A stretch of DNA of 64,000 nt from Pseudomonas putida (GTDB lineage: Bacteria; Pseudomonadota; Gammaproteobacteria; Pseudomonadales; Pseudomonadaceae), in contig NZ_CP026115.2 in the NCBI RefSeq assembly GCF_009883635.2, positions 186,001-250,000 of the forward strand. Direction: 5' to 3'. A program made the position numbers and the translations under genes. The notes under the pieces were generated by a model. That model was given only the letters and a program-made list of their open reading frames with translations, did no database searches and was not told the origin of the DNA. The first letter of the stretch is position 1; every line of letters starts with the position of its first letter. Positions 27,039 through 35,901 of the stretch are shown here, in pieces.

Positions 27039-27401
27039 TCAGGCGCGCTGGATGATCAGTTCGCGGCCGACACGGGCCTCGACCTTGGCATAGCGCCACA
27101 GCTTGTACGGCCCCTCGCCCACTGCGGTGGTGCGGAACAGGTTGCAGGCGGCGTGCACGGTCTCGATGTCCGGCACGTCGGCCAGCAGGTAGGTGGTCCA
27201 GGGGAAGCCGTCGGACGGGCCGACCATGCTCTGGTCGTCATCCATGTTGCCCAGTACGTCGACTCCGGCCAGGTCGTGGATGCCGTTCCACATCGCGCTG
27301 AACGCGGCCCACACCTGCAGTTGCTCCTCACGCGGGGCGTCGAAGAAGTTCTGGTTGATGCCCATGCAGAACAGCACGCGCAAGGCTTTCTTATCGCTCA
27401 T
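27039..27401 (-). CDS. iacB: IacB, small conserved protein of IAA catabolism
   Basis: The 120-residue protein starts MSDKKALRVLFCMG and continues with FFDAPREEQLQVWAAFSAMWNG and GFPWTTYLLADVPDIETVHAACNLFR, a ferredoxin-like (dimeric alpha-beta barrel, YciI/EthD-like) pattern. It lies between iacA and iacC exactly as in known iac clusters. Its reaction is uncertain; a role as cofactor-free isomerase or as an accessory protein has been considered for such folds. No metal or cofactor motif is visible. Confidence 0.85.
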   Translation of the reverse strand: MSDKKALRVLFCMGINQNFFDAPREEQLQVWAAFSAMWNGIHDLAGVDVLGNMDDDQSMVGPSDGFPWTTYLLADVPDIETVHAACNLFRTTAVGEGPYKLWRYAKVEARVGRELIIQRA

Positions 27402-27418
27402 GTCAGTAATCCCGAAAG

Positions 27419-28588
27419 TTACAGGTAGCCCGGCAGGGGCTGTTTGCCGAAGAACATCGCCCCGGCGTTCTGGTAGGTGACGTCGCCCATGAAGGCGTGC
27501 TGGGTGACCACTTGCGCATCGTTGACGCAGCGGGCCAGCGGGCTTTCGTTGTAGATGCCGGTCATGCCCGAGAGCATCTGCGCGCTGCGCGCCACTTCGG
27601 CGGCCACGCGCGCGGCATGGGTGGAGGACAGGCGCAGCAGGTTGGTGACCTCGACCGGTACCGGGTCGCCGGCCAGCACGTGTTCCCAGGCCTGCTCGAT
27701 GGACTCGTAGAAGAACGCCCGCGCCGAACGCAGCGCCGCCTCGGCCTTGGCCACGTCGACCTGGGCCAGTGGGCGGTCGGCCAGCGCCGGGGCGCCGGTG
27801 ACCGAGATACGCCCGCTGGCCATGCCCGACAGCTCGTCCAGCGCGGCGCGGGCAATGCCTAAGCCGACCACCGAAAGCACCTGGGTGGCGAATGACAGCG
27901 ACGGGTAGCGGAAGAACGGCTCGTCGAGGTTCGGCTTGCCACCGCGGACGAAGGTCCACTGCTCGCCAACCACCACATCCTCGACCAGCAGGTCGTGGCT
28001 GCCGGTGCCGAGCAGGCCGACGGTGTCCCAGGTTTCCTCGATGCGCGCCTGGCTGCGCGGCAGCACCGCCAGGCGCGGCAGGTCGAGCTTGTCGCCGTTG
28101 CGCGGGGCGATGCCGACACCGACGATGTCGGCGCCCATGGAGCCGCTGGAGTACTTCCAGCGGCCGTTGACCTTGAAGCCGCCAGAAACGATCTCGGCCG
28201 GTTGTGGCGGGAAGATGCCACCGGCGAACACGGTGTCGGGGCTGTTGCCGTAGATCTCGGCGATGGTTTCCAGCGGCAGCGCCGCCAGGTACACCGGGCT
28301 CATGCCGAAGCTGGCAACCCAGCCGGCCGAGCCGTCGGCATGGGAAATACGCTCGATCATTTCGCAGAAGGCACCCGGCGAGCACTCCAGCCCGCCAAAG
28401 CGTTTCGGTACCAGGGCGCGGTATACGCCGTGGGCCTTGAAGGCATCGATCACGTCGCGGGAAATGTGGCGCTGGCGATCGAACTCACCCAGGCGGGCAC
28501 GATCACGCACCCCGTCAAGCAAGGCCTCGAAGGCAGGGCCAGAGGCGAGCGCCGACACAGGCGCGGCACGCAGGCAAAGCGAATCCAT
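27419..28588 (-). CDS. iacA: IacA, flavin-dependent indole-3-acetate monooxygenase
   Basis: The 389-residue protein has the acyl-CoA-dehydrogenase/HpaB-like group D monooxygenase fold (HGVYRALVPKRFGGLE, ISHADGSAGWVASFG, GGFKVNGRWKYSSGS, EETWDTVGLLGTGSHDL). IacA hydroxylates IAA as the first step, using reduced flavin from IacG. ATG 28588 has GGAG at 7-bp spacing; ATG 28594 is almost on top of it. It heads the iacABCDEFG operon behind a TTGACA promoter that overlaps the proposed IacR palindrome. Confidence 0.92.
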   Translation of the reverse strand: MDSLCLRAAPVSALASGPAFEALLDGVRDRARLGEFDRQRHISRDVIDAFKAHGVYRALVPKRFGGLECSPGAFCEMIERISHADGSAGWVASFGMSPVYLAALPLETIAEIYGNSPDTVFAGGIFPPQPAEIVSGGFKVNGRWKYSSGSMGADIVGVGIAPRNGDKLDLPRLAVLPRSQARIEETWDTVGLLGTGSHDLLVEDVVVGEQWTFVRGGKPNLDEPFFRYPSLSFATQVLSVVGLGIARAALDELSGMASGRISVTGAPALADRPLAQVDVAKAEAALRSARAFFYESIEQAWEHVLAGDPVPVEVTNLLRLSSTHAARVAAEVARSAQMLSGMTGIYNESPLARCVNDAQVVTQHAFMGDVTYQNAGAMFFGKQPLPGYL

Positions 28589-28752
28589 GGACATTCTCCG
28601 TCTCAGGCGCGGTTTTTGTGTTGTTTGGCAGGCGGCGAAATGGCCAGGCTCGGCAAGGGCGAGCAGCGGCCACGCAGGGGGGCAAAGGCTGGGTCGGGCG
28701 GCATGGTTCTGTCTCTCTTGTTTTGGGTGCCGGTGACAAAAATTTGCGGCTG

Positions 28753-28785
28753 ATTACGTGAATTGTCAATTGAATTTTCACGCTA
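28753..28785. promoter_or_regulatory. candidate IacR operator over the iacA -35 box
   Basis: The core GTGAA-N3-TCAATTGA-N3-TTCAC (28758-28781) is a palindrome with 9 of 12 pairs matching. The minus strand reads TTGACA at 28769-28764, then 17 bp, then CAAATT at 28746-28741, a plausible iacA promoter. The layout ATTAC-N2-GAA-N3-TCAAYTGA-N3-TTC matches 22345-22371 at iacH. Repressor binding here would cover the -35 box. Inference from symmetry and repetition. Confidence 0.65.
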
Positions 28786-28839
28786 AAAATCATCGTTTCC
28801 GCCTCATTGAGGACCCTGTAAATCGACACAAAATCACTT

Positions 28840-28960
28840 ATCTAATTGATTAATATCAATTTTTATAGCAATTGAAGGCCACGAGAAATCGACGAAAAAA
28901 ACTAACCATGCACGGTGATATGTCGAAAAATTTTTAGTCGACTTTTCACATGATTCCGGA
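28840..28960. promoter_or_regulatory. AT-rich promoter region upstream of the LysR gene
   Basis: This AT-rich stretch lies in the 498-bp gap between iacA and the LysR gene. It contains ATTGAT-TAAT-ATCAAT (28845-28860), an inverted repeat fitting a LysR T-N11-A type site. No gene is seen between 28589 and 29086. Confidence 0.35.
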
Positions 28961-29086
28961 GAGAAAAAAGCTGGTGTAGGATGGCCAGGCAAGGAGCGCC
29001 ACAACCCATAAAAACAACAGCAAGCGCCCCGCCAGGATCGATGGGGACACGCCAATGCCTGCCGTGATTACCCCGAGGTCGAGGCC

Positions 29087-30010
29087 ATGCCCACCCGCCA
29101 CATCGACTTGCAGGACCATCGCCTGCGCTATCTGCACCTGAGCCACGACAAGGGCTCCATGCGCGCCGCCGCCGAAGCATTGGGCGTCGCCACCTCATCG
29201 GTCAGCCGGCAGATCGCCCGGCTGGAAGAGGAACTGGACATCGAACTGGTCCGCCCCGGCACCCACCGCATCAGCCTGACGGCTGCCGGCGAGGCGGCCG
29301 TCGACTACTACGTCGAGCGCATCCGCCAGCACACCCAGCTGGTCAATCGCCTGGATCAGCTGCGCGGCCAGCAGCAGGCGTCGACAGTGATCGCCATTGG
29401 CGAAGGCCTGCTGGGTGCCCGGGCGATCAATTCGCTGCAGGGTTTTCTGCATGCCCATGGCGCGCACAAGGCCGAGATCATCAGTGCACCCTCGCTGGAA
29501 GTGCAGCGCCGGGTGCTGGCCGACGAGGCGCACCTGGGCGTGATCTTCGCCCCCAGCGCCACCGCCCGCCTGACCCGCCTGTACAGCCTGGCCCAGCCGC
29601 TGCGCATGATCGTGCACCGCGACAGCCGCCTGGCCGCGCGGACCACGGTCAGCCTGGAAGAAGTGGCGCGTGAATCGCTGGTACTGCCGGGTGCCGACTT
29701 TCGCGTGCGCGAGCTGGCGGATGCGGCGTGCAAGGACCAGCCATTCGCCATCGTGCCCACGCTCACTTCCAACTCGCTGGCGGTGATTCTCGACTTCGTC
29801 CGCTCCGGCCTGGGCGCCACCTTGCTGGCCGAACTGCCAATCATCGACGAGCTCAAGAACGGCACGTTCAAGGCACTGGCGATCGATTGCCCGGCGATGA
29901 ATGCGACCGACATCCAGATCGTCACCCGCCGCGGGCGCACGCTGGATGGGTTGAGCCGCGAGCTGGCGACAGAGATGGCCAGGGCGGTGCGCATGGCGGC
30001 TAACGCCTGA
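29087..30010 (+). CDS. LysR-family regulator between the two iacCD copies
   Basis: The 307-residue protein has the LysR HTH (RYLHLSHDKGSMRAAAEALGVATSSVSRQIARLEEELDIELV) and a substrate-binding domain (LLGARAINSLQGFLHAHG through FVRSGLGATLLAELP). It is divergent from iacA and precedes iacC2D2 by 272 bp on the same strand. The usual iac regulator is the MarR gene iacR, so this may be an additional input, for example for iacC2D2 and the porin. The effector is unknown. Confidence 0.85.
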   Translation: MPTRHIDLQDHRLRYLHLSHDKGSMRAAAEALGVATSSVSRQIARLEEELDIELVRPGTHRISLTAAGEAAVDYYVERIRQHTQLVNRLDQLRGQQQASTVIAIGEGLLGARAINSLQGFLHAHGAHKAEIISAPSLEVQRRVLADEAHLGVIFAPSATARLTRLYSLAQPLRMIVHRDSRLAARTTVSLEEVARESLVLPGADFRVRELADAACKDQPFAIVPTLTSNSLAVILDFVRSGLGATLLAELPIIDELKNGTFKALAIDCPAMNATDIQIVTRRGRTLDGLSRELATEMARAVRMAANA

Positions 30011-30032
30011 CCGGAAGCTGGCGCGATACCCT

Positions 30033-30156
30033 TGTGGGAGCCGCGCTTGCCGGCGATCGAGGGCGAAGCCCTCGCCTGTTTCCTGCAGGTTTTGTTGAAG
30101 CCTCGGAGATCCGGGGGCCGCTTTGCGGCCCATCGCCGGCAAGCGCGGCTCCCACA
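30033..30156. repeat. REP pair (inverted, 25-bp perfect arms)
   Basis: TGTGGGAGCCGCGCTTGCCG begins the left arm (30033-30057), which is perfectly repeated in inverse at 30132-30156. The middle holds further hairpins (GGGCGAAGCCC and GGGGGCCGCTTTGCGGCCC). It is a typical bacterial interspersed mosaic element lying between the LysR gene and iacC2; the rest of the 272-bp gap holds no gene. Confidence 0.8.
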
Positions 30157-30282
30157 GGGGAATCGCGGCAGCGCTGGAGTTGTTGCGCAAAACGCAACGA
30201 CATTGCCCACCGCTGTCATTGAGCCCCTCCACCCTGCCCTTTACGTTGCCCACATAAGAAATCGCCCCCCATAGGTGACCCC

Positions 30283-31566
30283 GTGAGCAACCTGATCCCC
30301 GCCGTCAACCTGACGGTCGACCCGGCCGAGCTGGTGCAGCCCGACCGTGTCCACACCTCCCTGTACACCGACCCGGCACTGTTCGACGCCGAGCTGGAAA
30401 AGATCTTCCACAGCACCTGGATCTGGGTCGCCCACGAGAGCGAAGTGCCGGAGGCCGGCAGCTACAAGACCACCTACGTCGGCAAGCAGCCGGTGATCGT
30501 GGTGCGTGACCGCAAGAAAGGCATCAACGTGCTGCTCAACCGCTGCCGCCACCGTGGCGCCACGGTGTGCGAACACAAGAAGGGCAAGACCAACAGCTTC
30601 GTCTGCCCGTACCACGGCTGGGGCTACGCCCTCGATGGTTCGCTGCGCGGCATCCCGCACCCGGAAAGCTACGGCGACTGCATCGACAAGGCCGAACTGC
30701 CGCTGGTCAGCCTGCGCACCGAAAGCTACGCCGGCATGGTGTTCGCCACCTTCAAGGACGACATCGAGCCGCTGGAAGACTTCCTCGGTGCGGCGAAGAA
30801 GTGGATGGACCTGTTCATGAAACAGGGCGCCGGTTACGGCATCAAGGTCCCGGGCGAGCACCGTTTCCGCTTCCCCGGCAACTGGAAGATCCAGCTGGAA
30901 AACACCACCGACGCCTACCACTTCCCGCTGGTGCACAAGAGCTTCCTGTCTTCGGTCGATGAGCAGACCCTGGAGCTGTTCGATTTCGTCAAAGGCCCTG
31001 GCTACGTCGAGGACCTGGGCAACGGCCACAGCGTGATGGTGATGATCCCCGAACTGGTCGACCTGGAAGCCGACCTCGACAAGCCGATCCCCGAGCGCTT
31101 CGAGTCGTTGGCGGCCGAATTGCGAGACGAGGGCATCGAGGAGCAGCAGGTCCGCCGTATCGTCCGCGCCGTCGGTGGCTCGGGCTTCAACCTCAACCTG
31201 TTCCCCAACGTCGCCTGCTCGATGGCGTTCTTCCGCGTGCTGCAGCCGATCTCGGTGACCGAAACGGAAATCCACCACTCGGTGATCACCATGGACGGCG
31301 GCCCGGCCGCAGCCAACCGCTATCGCCTGCGTCTGCACGAGCATTTCCAGGGCCCGATGGGCTTCGGTACCCCGGACGATTCCGAGGCCTGGGAACGGGT
31401 GCAGAAAGGCGCCAATGCCGGCGAGAACCTGTGGATCATGCTCAACCGCGGCCTGCCGGGCGAGAAGCCCAGTGAAGACGGCCTGGTCTCCGATGTGAGT
31501 GCCGAAACCGGCATGCGTGCGGCGTACCAGCAGTGGAAGAAGATGATGGCGGCGGAGGCCCAATGA
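30283..31566 (+). CDS. iacC: IacC copy 2, Rieske dioxygenase alpha subunit
   Basis: The 427-residue product is identical to the copy at 25740-27023 except for four residues. All metal ligands (C88, H90, C108, H111; D210, H213, H218) are kept. It starts at GTG 30283, also as in copy 1. Silent differences are scattered in the first half and denser in patches (near 30990-31080 and 31455-31500). Sequence similarity stops at the start codon, so it has its own upstream region. It should form a functional oxygenase with IacD copy 2, using IacF or another reductase. Confidence 0.9.
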   Translation: MSNLIPAVNLTVDPAELVQPDRVHTSLYTDPALFDAELEKIFHSTWIWVAHESEVPEAGSYKTTYVGKQPVIVVRDRKKGINVLLNRCRHRGATVCEHKKGKTNSFVCPYHGWGYALDGSLRGIPHPESYGDCIDKAELPLVSLRTESYAGMVFATFKDDIEPLEDFLGAAKKWMDLFMKQGAGYGIKVPGEHRFRFPGNWKIQLENTTDAYHFPLVHKSFLSSVDEQTLELFDFVKGPGYVEDLGNGHSVMVMIPELVDLEADLDKPIPERFESLAAELRDEGIEEQQVRRIVRAVGGSGFNLNLFPNVACSMAFFRVLQPISVTETEIHHSVITMDGGPAAANRYRLRLHEHFQGPMGFGTPDDSEAWERVQKGANAGENLWIMLNRGLPGEKPSEDGLVSDVSAETGMRAAYQQWKKMMAAEAQ

Positions 31567-32042
31567 TGAACCTGAATCTGCTCAACGAAGTCACCGCGTT
31601 CATCTGGCAGGAAGGCGACATGCTCGACCACGGTGAATACGACACCTGGATGAGCCTGTGGACGGAGAAAGGGACCTACATCATCCCGATCAACCCGAAA
31701 GAAACCGACTACGAGAACACCCTCAACTACGCCTACGACGACCACCACATGCGCGGCCTGCGCGTGCAGCGGCTGATCGGTGGCGAGTCGATTTCCACCA
31801 GCCCGCAGCCACGCACTGTGCGCACGATCTCGCGCTTCCGGGTGCTTGGCGACGATGGCGTGAATGTGACCGTGCGCGCCGCACAGAACATCCGTGAGTT
31901 CCGCAAGGAAAGCCTCAAGCACTACAGCGCCGACCTAACCTACACCCTGGTCCGCGCCGAAGGCGGCTTCAAGATCCACCGCAAGGTGATCAGCCTGATC
32001 AACAGCGACGATGCCCTCGCCGGCATCGGCTACATCCTCTGA
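31563..32042 (+). CDS. iacD: IacD copy 2, dioxygenase beta subunit
   Basis: The 159-residue beta subunit overlaps the alpha-subunit stop through ATGATG, as in copy 1. Four residues differ from copy 1. DNA identity is very high at both ends, but a block of about 50 bp (31830-31885) holds about a dozen changes, mostly silent. Homology ends about 6 bp after the stop codon. It is followed after 190 bp by an OprD-type porin on the same strand. Confidence 0.9.
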   Translation: MMNLNLLNEVTAFIWQEGDMLDHGEYDTWMSLWTEKGTYIIPINPKETDYENTLNYAYDDHHMRGLRVQRLIGGESISTSPQPRTVRTISRFRVLGDDGVNVTVRAAQNIREFRKESLKHYSADLTYTLVRAEGGFKIHRKVISLINSDDALAGIGYIL

Positions 32043-32201
32043 GGTCATGCACTCACCCTGTGCTGTTCCCGGGCGCGCAGCAAGCGCCCGGTGCTGGATA
32101 TCTAAAAACAACAAAAACAATACGTGACAGGCAAGCGGGCCACAGGCCTGCAGAGCGCCTCTGCCCGGTTGAACGACTGCCGAGACCTTGTACTGATCAC
32201 A

Positions 32202-32229
32202 TTTCCAGGATTACGCTTTCCAGGATTAC
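32202..32229 (+). repeat. short tandem duplication just upstream of the porin start
   Basis: TTTCCAGGATTAC occurs twice (32202-32214 and 32217-32229), period 15 bp. Each copy contains an AGGA that could serve as ribosome-binding site; the second is 6-7 bp from the ATG at 32233. Confidence 0.8.
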
Positions 32230-32232
32230 CCC

Positions 32233-33477
32233 ATGGAACTCAAATGGCCGTTGCGTGCGAAAACGTTGTGCTTGTGTGTGGGCACCGTGTTACCCCTGAC
32301 CAGCTACGCCGACGTGGTGGATGACAGCCACCTGTCGCTGAACTTCCGTAACCTCTACCTGAACCGTAATTTCACCAACTCCAGTGCACCGGTGTCCAAG
32401 GTCGGCAACTGGTCGCAGGGCTTCGACCTGCAGTTCGAGTCGGGCTATACCGATACCCCGCTGGCCGTCGGCCTTGATCTCAATGGCCAATATGCCTTGC
32501 GCCTGGACTCCACCGGCAACGATGGCTCGCTGCCGTTCAGCCAGCACCGCCAGCAGACCACCGATGATTACAGCCGTGGCGGCGCGACACTGAAACTCAA
32601 GTACGCCAAGACCCAGGTGAAGATCGGCGACCAGAAGCCGTTCTACCCAGTCGCCTCCAACGACCCCAGCCGCCAGCTCGACACCATTTACCAAGGTGCA
32701 GTGATCGAGTCCCGCGACATCGACAACCTGACCCTGGTCGGCGGGCGCTTCTGGTCGATCGTCACCCGCGATTCGTCCAATCACGAGCGCCTGTACCGTT
32801 ATGGCACCAACGACAGCCTGGACAGCGATGGCCTGGACTTCGCCGGCGCCACCTACAACTTCACCCCGGACCTGCAGGGCAGCTACTTCCACGGCGTGCT
32901 CAACGACATCTACAAGCAGGACTATGGCGGCATCAAGCACACCCTGAAGTTCGCCGACGGCTACCAGCTGAAAACCGATGTCGGTTACTTCAACAACCGC
33001 GAAGACGGCGCCGCGCGCAGCGGCCCGGTGGACAACCGCGCCTACTTCGGCCTGGTGACCCTGGAAAAGAGCGGCCACATGATCGGCGCCAGCTACCAGC
33101 GCATGACCGGCGACACGGTGTTCCCGACCCTGAACGGCTATGTGCCGCAGCTGTGGCTGCCGAACTGGGCGAGCATCCCCTTCATCCGCCCGGACGAGCG
33201 CAGCTGGTCGGTGCGCTACGGCTACAACTTCGTGGCCATGGGCATCCCCGGCCTCAAGCTGTTTACCCGCTACATCAAGGGCACCGACGTCGATCGCGGC
33301 CCGGGCCTTGCTCGCGACCAGGAAAGCGAGCGCGACATCATGCTCAGCTACGTGGTCCAGAGCGGCCCGCTCAAGGACCTGTCGTTCGACCTGAAGAACA
33401 TGCGGACCCAGCAGATGTACGGCAACGAATACACCGAGTACCGTTTCATCACTTCCTACACCTGGAAGTTCTGGTAA
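32233..33477 (+). CDS. OprD-family outer-membrane porin
   Basis: The 414-residue protein has a signal peptide (MELKWPLRAKTLCLCVGTVLPLTSYA) and OprD hallmarks: DDSHLSLNFRNLYLNRNF at the mature N-terminus, WSQGFDLQFESGYTDTPLAVGLDL, GDQKPFYPV and a terminal aromatic residue (YTWKFW). OprD-type channels take up specific carboxylates. Downstream of iacC2D2 it is a candidate channel for IAA or related aryl acids; this substrate is inference. A terminator follows. Confidence 0.85.
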   Translation: MELKWPLRAKTLCLCVGTVLPLTSYADVVDDSHLSLNFRNLYLNRNFTNSSAPVSKVGNWSQGFDLQFESGYTDTPLAVGLDLNGQYALRLDSTGNDGSLPFSQHRQQTTDDYSRGGATLKLKYAKTQVKIGDQKPFYPVASNDPSRQLDTIYQGAVIESRDIDNLTLVGGRFWSIVTRDSSNHERLYRYGTNDSLDSDGLDFAGATYNFTPDLQGSYFHGVLNDIYKQDYGGIKHTLKFADGYQLKTDVGYFNNREDGAARSGPVDNRAYFGLVTLEKSGHMIGASYQRMTGDTVFPTLNGYVPQLWLPNWASIPFIRPDERSWSVRYGYNFVAMGIPGLKLFTRYIKGTDVDRGPGLARDQESERDIMLSYVVQSGPLKDLSFDLKNMRTQQMYGNEYTEYRFITSYTWKFW

Positions 33478-33506
33478 TTAGCACCAAGCCACAGTTTTGC
33501 TCCTTT

Positions 33507-33546
33507 GCCTGGGCCTTTCCGTGCGGGGAGGGTCCGGGCTTTTTTA
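33507..33546 (+). terminator. rho-independent terminator after the OprD porin
   Basis: GCCTGGGCC...GGTCCGGGC forms an imperfect GC-rich stem followed directly by TTTTTT (33540-33545), about 30 bp after the porin stop. Confidence 0.65.
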
Positions 33547-33566
33547 TGTCTTGAGTATGGCAGCGC

Positions 33567-33608
33567 CTGTGAGATCGAGCGCCGCCCGGGCGGCGCTCGA
33601 TCTCACAG
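33567..33608. repeat. 42-bp perfect palindrome
   Basis: CTGTGAGATCGAGCGCCGCC plus C on the left is exactly matched in inverse on the right with no loop (centre CCCGGG). Its inner part, ATCGAGCGCCGCCC, is shared with the repeat pair at 46.3-46.5 kb. It may fold as a cruciform or REP-type hairpin between the porin and the chemoreceptor. The rest of 33478-33768 holds no gene. Confidence 0.9.
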
Positions 33609-33768
33609 ACGCTGAAAACCTGTCGATGGGCAGTCTCAACCCCACCTCCATTGCCCACCCGTGCCAACCTCTTGCCCCTCCCTGCCAATCCACTCCCCAG
33701 CCATTCCGCCGTGCGCCACGCCCCGGTAGCCTGCCGCGAGCCCAACTCGCGTCGCGGAAAACAACAAC

Positions 33769-35901
33769 ATGACCAACGCCTTGAGCATCCACAACAAAAT
33801 CACCCTGCTCGCCAGCCTGTGCCTGGCTGGCGTCGTCGTGCTCCTCACCGCCCTGGCCCTGGCCCAGCGCCAGAGCAGCGAAGACCAGGTCGGCAGCAGC
33901 GCCAGCGACATGCTGCTGGCCGCCGCACGCAGCAACCTGCGTGCCGAGGGTCAGGCCCAGGCGCTGCAGATTCAGCAGGGCTTCAATCGCGCCTACACCT
34001 TCGCCGAAGGCGTGGGTCGCCAGGTCATGCACCTGCGCCAGAATGCAGGCCTGCCCCCGGCCGAGCTGCGCCGCGACCTCACCCAGGTGCTGCGCGATGC
34101 CCTGGCCGGGCGCCCGGAACTGCTGGGGCTGTTCATCACCTTCGAGCCCAACGCCCTGGACGGCCACGATGGCGACTTCCCCGGCCGCTTGGACCTTGGC
34201 AGCAACGACCAGGGCCGCTTCGCCCTGTACTGGCTACAACCTGGCCCCGGCCAGCTGCAGCCCGTACCTGGCGACGAGAAACTGCTCGCCGACACCTCGC
34301 CCGGCCCCAGCGGCGCACCGTTCAATGCGTTTTTCAGCTGCTCGCGTGCCAGCGCCAAGCCCTGCCTGCTCGAACCCTACGTCGACAGCTCCAGTGGCAC
34401 CGCGCGGCTGGTCACCAGCCTGACCCTGCCCCTGATCGACCAGGGCCGTGTGGTGGCGGTGATCGGCCTGGACATCGACCTCGCGACCCTGCAGCGCGAC
34501 GCCGAGAAAGCCGCCACAGCGCTGTACGACGGCCAGGGCGATATCGCCATCGTCAGCACGGCCGGGCTGCTGGCCGGTGACAGCAGCCACCCCGAACGCC
34601 TCGGTACGCTGTTCAAGGCACGCCACTCCGAACAGGCCGCCGCCATGCTCGATGCCGCAGCCGCAGGCCATATGCAGGCCTTCGAGGATGCCGGACACAT
34701 GCGCATGCTGGTGCCGATCCAGCCCCTGCCAGAAGCCAGCCCGTGGGCCGTGCTGGTCAGCGTCGGCAAGGACGTGCTCGGCGCGCCGGTGACCGCGTTG
34801 CAGGAACAGATGCGCACCCAGCGCCTGCACAGCCTGGCCCTGCAGATCGGCCTGGGCCTGGGCATTGCCCTGCTGGGCGTGGCGATGATGTGGCTGACCG
34901 CGCGCAGCGTCAGCCGCCCACTGCTGCAAGTCGCCTACCTGCTCGAAGACATTGCCGAAGGTGAAGGTGACCTGACCCGCCGCCTGGCCTACTCTGGCAA
35001 GGATGAACTGGGCCGCTTGAGCCGCGCCTTCGACCGCTTCCTGGAGCGCCTGCAACCGGTGATCGCCCAGGTCCAGGGCGGTGTGCGCGATACCCGCGAC
35101 ACCGCCGACCAGTCGGCGCGCATCGCCAGCCAGACCAGCGCGGGCATGCAGCAGCAGTTCCGCGAGATCGAGCAGATGGCCACTGCCCTGCACGAAATGT
35201 CCGCCACTGCCCAGGCAGCGGCCCACAGCGCCGCGCAAGCCGCCGAGGCAGCGCGCCATGCCGACCAGGCCACCGGCGCCGGCGTGCAGGTGATCGAGAG
35301 CACCACCCAGGGCATCCAGGCCCTGGCCAGCGGCATGAGCGAGGGCATGCAGCGCCTGCAGGCACTGGCCGCGAGCAGCGAGCAGATCGGCGCGGTGATG
35401 GAGGTGATCCTGTCGATTGCCCGGCAGACCAACCTGCTGGCGCTGAATGCAGCGATCGAGGCCGCCCGTGCCGGTGACGCCGGTCGCGGCTTTGCCGTGG
35501 TCGCCGACGAGGTACGCGGCCTGGCCCAGCGCACCCAGGCCTCGGTGGAAGAGATTGGCGCGATCATCGACAACCTGCGCAACGGCACCCATGAGGTGAC
35601 TGGCGCCATGCAGCACAGTTACCAGCAGGCCCAGGCCAATGCCGAACAGGCGCGCCAGGCCCTGCAGGCACTGGCGCAGATTCGCCAGGCGGTCAGCGTG
35701 ATCACCGACATGAACGTGCAGATCGCCTGCGCCGCCGAGCAGCAGAGCAGCGTGGCCGAAGAGGTCAACCGCAACGTCGAGGCGGTGCGCGATGTCACCG
35801 CCTCGCTGTCCGGCCAGGCCGAGCGCTCGGCGGGCATCAGCCAGCAGTTGAACGACCTGGCGTCAGAGCAGCAAGGGCTGATCGAGCGCTTCAAGGCCTG
35901 A
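33769..35901 (+). CDS. methyl-accepting chemotaxis protein with dCache sensor
   Basis: The 710-residue chemoreceptor has TM1 (about 10-32), a periplasmic dCache region (about 35-355, with [15 protein letters not shown] and [24 protein letters not shown] typical of it), TM2 (about 365-385), HAMP, and the cytoplasmic signalling tip [20 protein letters not shown] near residue 545. It lacks a C-terminal CheR pentapeptide. Its place in the auxin locus suggests it senses IAA or related compounds; an IAA chemoreceptor has been described in the IAA-degrading P. putida 1290, and orthology should be tested. Confidence 0.88.
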   Translation: MTNALSIHNKITLLASLCLAGVVVLLTALALAQRQSSEDQVGSSASDMLLAAARSNLRAEGQAQALQIQQGFNRAYTFAEGVGRQVMHLRQNAGLPPAELRRDLTQVLRDALAGRPELLGLFITFEPNALDGHDGDFPGRLDLGSNDQGRFALYWLQPGPGQLQPVPGDEKLLADTSPGPSGAPFNAFFSCSRASAKPCLLEPYVDSSSGTARLVTSLTLPLIDQGRVVAVIGLDIDLATLQRDAEKAATALYDGQGDIAIVSTAGLLAGDSSHPERLGTLFKARHSEQAAAMLDAAAAGHMQAFEDAGHMRMLVPIQPLPEASPWAVLVSVGKDVLGAPVTALQEQMRTQRLHSLALQIGLGLGIALLGVAMMWLTARSVSRPLLQVAYLLEDIAEGEGDLTRRLAYSGKDELGRLSRAFDRFLERLQPVIAQVQGGVRDTRDTADQSARIASQTSAGMQQQFREIEQMATALHEMSATAQAAAHSAAQAAEAARHADQATGAGVQVIESTTQGIQALASGMSEGMQRLQALAASSEQIGAVMEVILSIARQTNLLALNAAIEAARAGDAGRGFAVVADEVRGLAQRTQASVEEIGAIIDNLRNGTHEVTGAMQHSYQQAQANAEQARQALQALAQIRQAVSVITDMNVQIACAAEQQSSVAEEVNRNVEAVRDVTASLSGQAERSAGISQQLNDLASEQQGLIERFKA

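Noticed and set aside
27039..28385. Long minus-strand frame fusing iacB to an out-of-frame part of iacA
   Set aside because: Only the last 120 codons (MSDKKALRV...) look like a protein; the rest is an Arg/Pro-rich shadow of iacA.
28840..28960. Small RNA gene in the AT-rich gap
   Set aside because: No stem-loop followed by a U-tract and no conserved structure visible; it is explained as promoter DNA.
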